From the NCBI GenBank assembly GCA_031262405.1, contig JAISHS010000029.1:1-37254 (forward strand): a stretch of DNA of 37,254 bases. Direction: 5' to 3'. Position numbers and translations under genes: made by a program. The first letter of the stretch is position 1. Every line of letters begins with the position of its first letter. This DNA comes from Oscillospiraceae bacterium. Lineage in GTDB: Bacteria; Bacillota; Clostridia; Oscillospirales; Oscillospiraceae. Positions 32,533 to 37,254 of the stretch are shown here, piece after piece. The notes beneath the pieces were generated by a model. It was given only the letters and a program-made list of their open reading frames with translations. It was not told the origin of the DNA and made no database searches.

Positions 32533-32655
32533 TTTTTTATCCTCCTAGTTTTTCTTAGGGAAGCTCAGCTCCCCTTGCTGTGGCCTTATACTACCGCCCC
32601 AGCATTAAAACGTAAGGGGTGATTTGATTAGAAACACATTAAATAAAAATAAGAA

Positions 32656-32690
32656 ACCTCGTAGAGCTTCGCGCGAAGCGCGAAAAAGAT
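32656..32690. repeat. 35-bp direct repeat, left copy
   Basis: Exact match to 33503-33537. The core CTTCGCGCGAAG is palindromic. It ends four bases before the stop codon of the hydrolase gene (minus strand). Confidence 0.93.
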
Positions 32691-32693
32691 ATA

Positions 32694-33497
32694 TCAGGAT
32701 AGAAACTCGAATAATTGTTGCTGAAAATCTTCAGCTTCTTCATAGGCGGCATGACCAAGTCCTTCATAGATGAGCGTTTCAGAATTTTCTATTGCTTCTG
32801 CCAACTCCGGTGCGGCGTCAGAGCCCACAATATGATCCCGGGAACCGCCTACTATGAGTACCGGACACGAAATTTTGTCCAGCTCCGCATATGCATCGTG
32901 TTTGAGACAGGCTTCCGCCTGTACCAGAAAGCGATGAAAATTCTTGGGCTTACCCACCCGCCCCAAGAATGATAAGAAAAACTTATTTCTTTTCAAATAC
33001 TTATCAGAATATGATTTTATCGTCATATCCATCATCAAGCCATGGTAATCACCACGGCTGGCCATTTTCATCCAATTGCCAATCACGGACTGTATAGTTT
33101 CATTCTGTTTTGCCAAAGTCACTGTCAGCACAAGCTTTTCCACTTTGTCCGGATAGTCAATGGCAAGATACTGCGCTATCATTCCTCCCTGTGATACCCC
33201 AAAAACACTAGCCTTGTGAATGCCAAGCGCCTCCATTGCTTCGGCTAAATCTCCGGCCATATCTCTGGTAGAATATCCATCGGGCACATCGTTTTTTCTG
33301 CTGAATCCAAATACTCTATAGTCCTTTACAAACCGTCGATAAGCCCATGCTAATGGTATAGCCATGCCCTTGACAGTTTTAACCCCATCTCCAAGCCCGG
33401 GAATCAAGATGAGAAGCTTTTCCCCTTTTCCGAAAGCTATGTAATCCGTAGTCGTATCACCTGTAATAATTAGACCATTTTTCGCATTCCGGAACAT
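32694..33497 (-). CDS. Alpha/beta hydrolase, 267 aa
   Basis: Alpha/beta-hydrolase fold: LILIPGLGDG (oxyanion region, about 30-39), nucleophile elbow GVSQGGM (about 99-105, Ser nucleophile), acid in ILIVGGSRDHIVG and His in GLGHAAYEEAEDF near the end. A hydrolase of esters or similar; the substrate is unknown. The start follows GAGG by six bases, and that ribosome binding site lies inside the right-hand 35-bp repeat. The gene is less GC-rich than its neighbours and is flanked by exact direct repeats, which suggests insertion as a unit. Confidence 0.88.
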   Translation of the reverse strand: MFRNAKNGLIITGDTTTDYIAFGKGEKLLILIPGLGDGVKTVKGMAIPLAWAYRRFVKDYRVFGFSRKNDVPDGYSTRDMAGDLAEAMEALGIHKASVFGVSQGGMIAQYLAIDYPDKVEKLVLTVTLAKQNETIQSVIGNWMKMASRGDYHGLMMDMTIKSYSDKYLKRNKFFLSFLGRVGKPKNFHRFLVQAEACLKHDAYAELDKISCPVLIVGGSRDHIVGSDAAPELAEAIENSETLIYEGLGHAAYEEAEDFQQQLFEFLS

Positions 33498-33502
33498 ATG
33501 AT

Positions 33503-33537
33503 ACCTCGTAGAGCTTCGCGCGAAGCGCGAAAAAGAT
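33503..33537. repeat. 35-bp direct repeat, right copy
   Basis: Identical to 32656-32690. Read on the minus strand, its end TCTACGAGGT supplies the ribosome binding site of the hydrolase. Confidence 0.93.
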
Positions 33538-33543
33538 TTAAAT

Positions 33544-33579
33544 CGTTTTTTTCAGCGGCGTGTACGGTGAAAAAAACTC
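33544..33579. repeat. Dispersed hairpin repeat, copy 2
   Basis: CGTTTTTTTCAGCG followed by GTACGGTGAAAAAAACTC, homologous to 26019-26052. The rest of 33580-33737 contains GAGCGAG-type GC-rich repeats and no gene that I can support. Confidence 0.6.
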
Positions 33580-33737
33580 TTCTCAGACCGCGAGTCGCCT
33601 TAATCAAATCCGAACAAATCCTGATTTGTTCGGAGAGGACGAACAGCGAAATGAGCGAGCTTTCGCGCTTTCTCTTGCGCGTAAGCGAGGGATATGTAGC
33701 TTGTGAGGACGAAGGCACGTGGCGGTCTGCATTAAAC

Positions 33738-33770
33738 TAAAGCGCATTGCGTCTCTTGCAATGCGCTTTA
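33738..33770 (-). terminator. Terminator of the V-type ATPase operon
   Basis: 13-bp stem TAAAGCGCATTGC (33738-33750) with GCAATGCGCTTTA (33758-33770), three bases beyond the subunit D stop. The T run on the minus strand is short (GTTTAA). Confidence 0.75.
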
Positions 33771-33772
33771 AC

Positions 33773-34423
33773 TCAGTGGAAGTTATGTGCCTTTTCCAGC
33801 ACCATGTCCTTGACCTTCATGAGCCGAACCTTACTCGAGCGGTCGTTCTCCTCAAGCTTCATGGAGATATACTTGATGTTCTCCTGAGCCTCCGGAATCA
33901 TAACGTGCTCGAGCGCATTCACGCGGCGGCGCGTGCGCTCAATCTCCTGAGAGAGCAGCTGCATGGTCTTTTCCACCTGCGCCAGCTCCAGCATATCACT
34001 GAACACACGCGAGAGCGCGGCAATAGCGTCGTCCAGCTCGCCCGTGGTCTGCACAAAGCCATAGGGAAAGATGTCCCCGGCGTCGGCGGTCTTGGTCTTA
34101 AATTCATATTCCGGCACAGAGACGCTCATGACGTTTTTATACTCCAGAGCCAGCTCAACGCTCTGTCGGGGGTATAAAATCGCCTGCTCCAGCATCTCGG
34201 GACTCATCGCGGCGGACGCCATACCGAGCGCGGTGAAGGCCTCGGTCAGCCCCGCCTCAACGGCGTCGCGCAGAACCTGATTGCGCTTTACTATTTCCAA
34301 AAAACGGCGCATCAGCTCATCGCGCTTGTCCTTGAGGAGCTTATGCCCGCGCAGCGCGGTCTTAAGCCGCTGCTTCTGCTGGTTGAGCACCATTCTGGTG
34401 GCGGTAATTCCTGTACTTGGCAT
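33773..34423 (-). CDS. V-type ATP synthase/ATPase subunit D
   Basis: 216 aa, the central-stalk subunit of the A/V-type rotary ATPase. Long helical protein: N-terminus TGITATRMVLNQQKQRLKTALRGHKLLKDKRDEL and a C-terminal helix ETSQEIERTRRRVNALE-like segment (LSQEIERTRRRVNALEHVMIP) are diagnostic of AtpD/NtpD. Rotates inside the A3B3 head. It follows subunit B after five bases. Ribosome binding site GGAG. Confidence 0.94.
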   Translation of the reverse strand: MPSTGITATRMVLNQQKQRLKTALRGHKLLKDKRDELMRRFLEIVKRNQVLRDAVEAGLTEAFTALGMASAAMSPEMLEQAILYPRQSVELALEYKNVMSVSVPEYEFKTKTADAGDIFPYGFVQTTGELDDAIAALSRVFSDMLELAQVEKTMQLLSQEIERTRRRVNALEHVMIPEAQENIKYISMKLEENDRSSKVRLMKVKDMVLEKAHNFH

Positions 34424-34428
34424 ATCGT

Positions 34429-35814
34429 CTACTCCGCTTTGGCGTTTTTAGGCAGATACTTCTCAATATACTGCGGGCGCACGCGCTTCAGCTCGCTCGT
34501 CGGAAGCAGGCTCAGCAGCTCCCAGCCGATGGTCAGCGTCTCCTCAATCGAGCGGTCAATCTCATTGCTCTGGTTGATATATCGCTTGTCAAATTCGTCC
34601 GCAAACTTGGCATAGAGCTTGTCGAGGTCCGTCAGCGCCGCCTCGCCCAAAATCGTCATCAGCTCCTTGGCGTCCTTGCCGCGCGCATAGGCGGCAAAAA
34701 GCTGGTTCATGGTGTCGGAGTGGTCCTCGCGCGTCTTTCCCTTGCCGACGCCCTTGTCCTTGAGCCTGCTCAGACTCGGCAGAACGTCCACCGGGGGCGA
34801 AATGCCCCTGCGGTGCAGCTCACGCGAGAGTATAATCTGTCCCTCGGTGATGTACCCCGTGAGATCGGGAATCGGGTGGGTCTTGTCGTCCTCGGGCATG
34901 GTCAGAATCGGCACCATCGTGATGGAGCCCTCCTTGCCGATACGCCGTCCGGCGCGCTCATACATGGTCGCAAGGTCAGTATAGAGATAGCCCGGATAGC
35001 CGCGCCGCCCCGGAACCTCCTTCTTCGCCGCGGAAATCTCGCGCAGAGCCTCGGCGTAGTTGGTGATGTCCGTCAAAATAACAAGCACGTGCATATCCTT
35101 CTCAAAGGCGAGATACTCCGCCGCCGTCAGCGCCATGCGCGGCGTGGCTATGCGCTCAACCGCCGGGTCGTTGGCGAGATTGGCAAAGATAACCGCCCTG
35201 TCGATAGCGCCCGTGCGCCTAAACTCCTGCACGAAATACTCCGATTCCTCAAAGGTAATGCCGATTGCCGCAAAGACAACGGCAAAGTTCGAGTTCTCAT
35301 CCAGAACCTTCGCCTGCCGCGCCAGCTGCGCCGCGAGAGCCGCGTGCGGCAGACCCGAGCCGGAGAAAATCGGAAGCTTCTGCCCGCGCACCAGCGTATT
35401 GAGCCCGTCGATTGTAGAGACCCCCGTCTGAATAAACTCATTCGGATAGTCCCGCGCCGCCGGATTCATCGGCAGCCCGTTTATGTCAAGGTGAGCCTCC
35501 GCCAGAATATCGGGGCCGCCGTCAATGGGCTTGCCCATGCCGTCAAAGACCCGGCCCAGCATATCCTCAGACACGCCCAGCTCAAGACTGTGCCCCAAAA
35601 AGCGCACGCGGCTCTCCTTGAGGTTAATGCCCGCCGCACTCTCAAACAGCTGCAAAACAGCTGTGCCGCCGTCGACCTCAAGCACCTTGCAGCGGCGAAT
35701 CTCCCCGTTCGGGAGCTGAATCTCCGCCAGCTCGTCATAGGTCACGCCCTCAACCTGCGAAACCATCATGAGAGGACTGGCAATCTCCCTGATTGTCTTA
35801 TACTCTTTAATCAT
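34429..35814 (-). CDS. V-type ATP synthase/ATPase subunit B
   Basis: 461 aa, the non-catalytic nucleotide-binding subunit of the head. Contains [16 protein letters not shown] (about 89-104), [25 protein letters not shown] (GSGLPH in place of a true P-loop), [37 protein letters not shown] and [19 protein letters not shown]. The start overlaps the subunit A end by eight bases, behind GGGAGG. Order A-B-D is usual for clostridial ntp operons. Whether it pumps H+ or Na+ cannot be told without the c subunit. Confidence 0.95.
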   Translation of the reverse strand: MIKEYKTIREIASPLMMVSQVEGVTYDELAEIQLPNGEIRRCKVLEVDGGTAVLQLFESAAGINLKESRVRFLGHSLELGVSEDMLGRVFDGMGKPIDGGPDILAEAHLDINGLPMNPAARDYPNEFIQTGVSTIDGLNTLVRGQKLPIFSGSGLPHAALAAQLARQAKVLDENSNFAVVFAAIGITFEESEYFVQEFRRTGAIDRAVIFANLANDPAVERIATPRMALTAAEYLAFEKDMHVLVILTDITNYAEALREISAAKKEVPGRRGYPGYLYTDLATMYERAGRRIGKEGSITMVPILTMPEDDKTHPIPDLTGYITEGQIILSRELHRRGISPPVDVLPSLSRLKDKGVGKGKTREDHSDTMNQLFAAYARGKDAKELMTILGEAALTDLDKLYAKFADEFDKRYINQSNEIDRSIEETLTIGWELLSLLPTSELKRVRPQYIEKYLPKNAKAE

Positions 35815-37254
35815 GGGCGCCTCCCTTGGCGAAAAGCTCCCGCTTTAACGCCTCGTATATGCTCTTATACTCTTCCTTCCAGTTCTCCTCGGGGGCGGTC
35901 TTCGCACGACCAATGCGCTCGAGTGCCGGAATCTCAAACAGATCTCCCGCCTCCGCTCCGGCGGCAAGCGCCTGCCTTCCGAGCACGTCATATTCCAAAA
36001 TAATGTGCAGCAGCAGTGCCTGACGCTCATAGGTGGAATAGCTGTCCGCATCCACAAAGGCGTTCTGCTGTAAAAAGTCCTCGCGCAGCATCCTCGCCGT
36101 CTGTAGCGTAAGCCTGTCGGAGGCAGACAGCGAATCCTGCCCGACTAGCTTCACAATCTCCTGCAGACTCGACTCCTCCTGCAAAATGCTCATCATCTTC
36201 TCACGGTTTTTAAGGAACTGCTCGCCCAGCTTCTCGTTATACCAGCCTCTCAGGTTGTCAATATAGAGCGAATAGCTCGTCAGCCAGTTTATCGCCGGGA
36301 AATGTCTGGCATAGGCAAGCGACGCATCCAGACCCCAGAACACCTTTACAATACGCATCGTCGCCTGTGAAACGGGCTCCGAGGTGTCGCCGCCCGGAGG
36401 CGAAACCGCGCCGATAGCCGTCAGAGAGCCGCTGCGCTCGTCGGCGCCGAGACACTCGACAACGCCCGCGCGCTCATAAAACTGCGCCAGTCTGCTTGAG
36501 AGATAGGCGGGATACCCCTCCTCGCCGGGCATCTCCTCCAAGCGTCCGCTCATCTCGCGAAGAGCCTCCGCCCAGCGGCTCGTGGAGTCGGCGATAACCG
36601 CCACGTCATAGCCCATGTCGCGGAAATACTCCGCAATCGTAATACCCGTATAAATCGAAGCCTCGCGCGCCGCGACCGGCATATCGGAGGTGTTCGCGAT
36701 AAGAACCGTCCGCTGCATGAGTGCCTCGCCGTTGCGCGGGTCCTTCAGCTCCGGGAACTCCATCAAAACGTCCGTCATCTCATTGCCGCGCTCGCCGCAG
36801 CCGATATAGACCACGATGTCCACGTCCGACCACTTGGCAAGCTGGTGCTGAACAACGGTCTTACCGCTGCCGAAGGGCCCCGGGACCGCCGCCGTGCCGC
36901 CCTTGGCAAGCGGGAACAGCGTGTCGATAACTCGCTGACCGCTGTTGAGCGGACGGCTCGGAACATATTTCTTGTCGTAGGGGCGATTCACACGCACCGG
37001 CCACTTCTGCATAAGCGTCAGCGTGTGATTGCTCCCCTTGCCGTCGCGAATGAGGCAAACCGTGTCCTCGACTGTATAGCTACCCTCCTGAATGGAGACG
37101 ACCGTTCCCGAGACCCCGGGGGGAACGAGAATCTTATGCGTGAGCGCGCCCGTCTCCTCGACCGTGCCGATAATGTCGCCGGGTTGCACAGCGTCCCCGG
37201 CCTTGACCGTCGGCTCGAAGTTCCAAATCTTCTCACGGTTGAGCGCCGGAATAT
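35807..37254 (-). CDS. V-type ATP synthase/ATPase catalytic subunit A (5' end outside window)
   Basis: The reading frame stays open to the right edge, where it reads [12 protein letters not shown], a conserved inner part of subunit A, so the true start lies beyond 37254 (about 110 residues missing). P-loop [60 protein letters not shown] and a C-terminal helical domain confirm the catalytic subunit. It hydrolyses or makes ATP in the A3B3 head. An in-frame GTG at 37189 is internal, not the start. Other subunits (E, K, I, C, F) would be upstream, outside the window. Confidence 0.95.
   Translation of the reverse strand, partial: IPALNREKIWNFEPTVKAGDAVQPGDIIGTVEETGALTHKILVPPGVSGTVVSIQEGSYTVEDTVCLIRDGKGSNHTLTLMQKWPVRVNRPYDKKYVPSRPLNSGQRVIDTLFPLAKGGTAAVPGPFGSGKTVVQHQLAKWSDVDIVVYIGCGERGNEMTDVLMEFPELKDPRNGEALMQRTVLIANTSDMPVAAREASIYTGITIAEYFRDMGYDVAVIADSTSRWAEALREMSGRLEEMPGEEGYPAYLSSRLAQFYERAGVVECLGADERSGSLTAIGAVSPPGGDTSEPVSQATMRIVKVFWGLDASLAYARHFPAINWLTSYSLYIDNLRGWYNEKLGEQFLKNREKMMSILQEESSLQEIVKLVGQDSLSASDRLTLQTARMLREDFLQQNAFVDADSYSTYERQALLLHIILEYDVLGRQALAAGAEAGDLFEIPALERIGRAKTAPEENWKEEYKSIYEALKRELFAKGGAHD

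Noticed and set aside
32656-33537. Integron attC sites or phage att sites around the hydrolase
   Set aside because: No integrase is in the window and the repeat lacks the attC core GTTRRRY pattern; I therefore report only direct repeats.
34417-36003. A 528-codon open frame on the plus strand across the V-ATPase genes
   Set aside because: It lies antisense to subunits A and B, which are unmistakable; the translation is Arg/His/Ala-rich with no family pattern, as expected of a GC-rich shadow frame.

Overview
The window looks like chromosome from an anaerobic Gram-positive bacterium, probably class Clostridia and close to gut or rumen Oscillospiraceae. This is inferred from tRNA-sensing T-box leaders, S-layer-homology (SLH) proteins, a ferredoxin-dependent 2-oxoacid oxidoreductase, a V-type ATPase, DUF1002 and DUF4342 proteins, GC-rich genes and AT-rich spacers. 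No taxonomic marker gene is present.

Region 1 (1-9840) is a surface locus. Two convergent SLH genes share an almost identical 149-nt 5' end in inverted orientation. Between them lie a PMT-type glycosyltransferase, a PHP-family (HisJ-like) phosphatase, rpiB and a small membrane protein. Flanking that operon are two diverged copies of a ~275-nt structured RNA, each with its own strong promoter and with compensatory base changes in its helices.

Region 2 (10036-24525) is the most interesting part. Three T-box leaders, whose specifier positions read CUG (Leu), AUC (Ile) and GUA (Val), precede three acyl-CoA ligase units. These are a LeuA-like protein lacking the metal-binding HxH plus a TIM-barrel/acyl-CoA ligase fusion (Leu); an XRE-cupin-acyl-CoA ligase (Ile); and a second XRE-cupin-acyl-CoA ligase heading an operon with a MinD/ParA-like ATPase, a four-subunit VOR-type oxidoreductase and a branched-chain aminotransferase (Val). 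T-boxes switch genes on when their tRNA is uncharged. I therefore read the locus as a starvation-induced route making Leu, Ile and Val from external branched-chain fatty acids: CoA activation, reductive carboxylation by VOR, then transamination. The Leu T-box is interrupted in its specifier loop by a MITE, and a second inverted MITE copy lies between the T-box terminator and the gene.

Region 3 (24575-29304) is mixed: a nitroreductase, a probable type III toxin-antitoxin module (two RNA repeats, terminator, toxin) in AT-rich DNA, tRNA-Trp, an AGCS amino acid:cation symporter, a DUF1002 protein and a family 4 uracil-DNA glycosylase ending in a perfect palindrome.

Region 4 (29854-37254) holds an OmpR-type two-component system, a DUF4342 protein, an alpha/beta hydrolase between exact 35-bp direct repeats, and the 3' end of a V-type ATPase operon (subunits A, B, D; A runs off the window).
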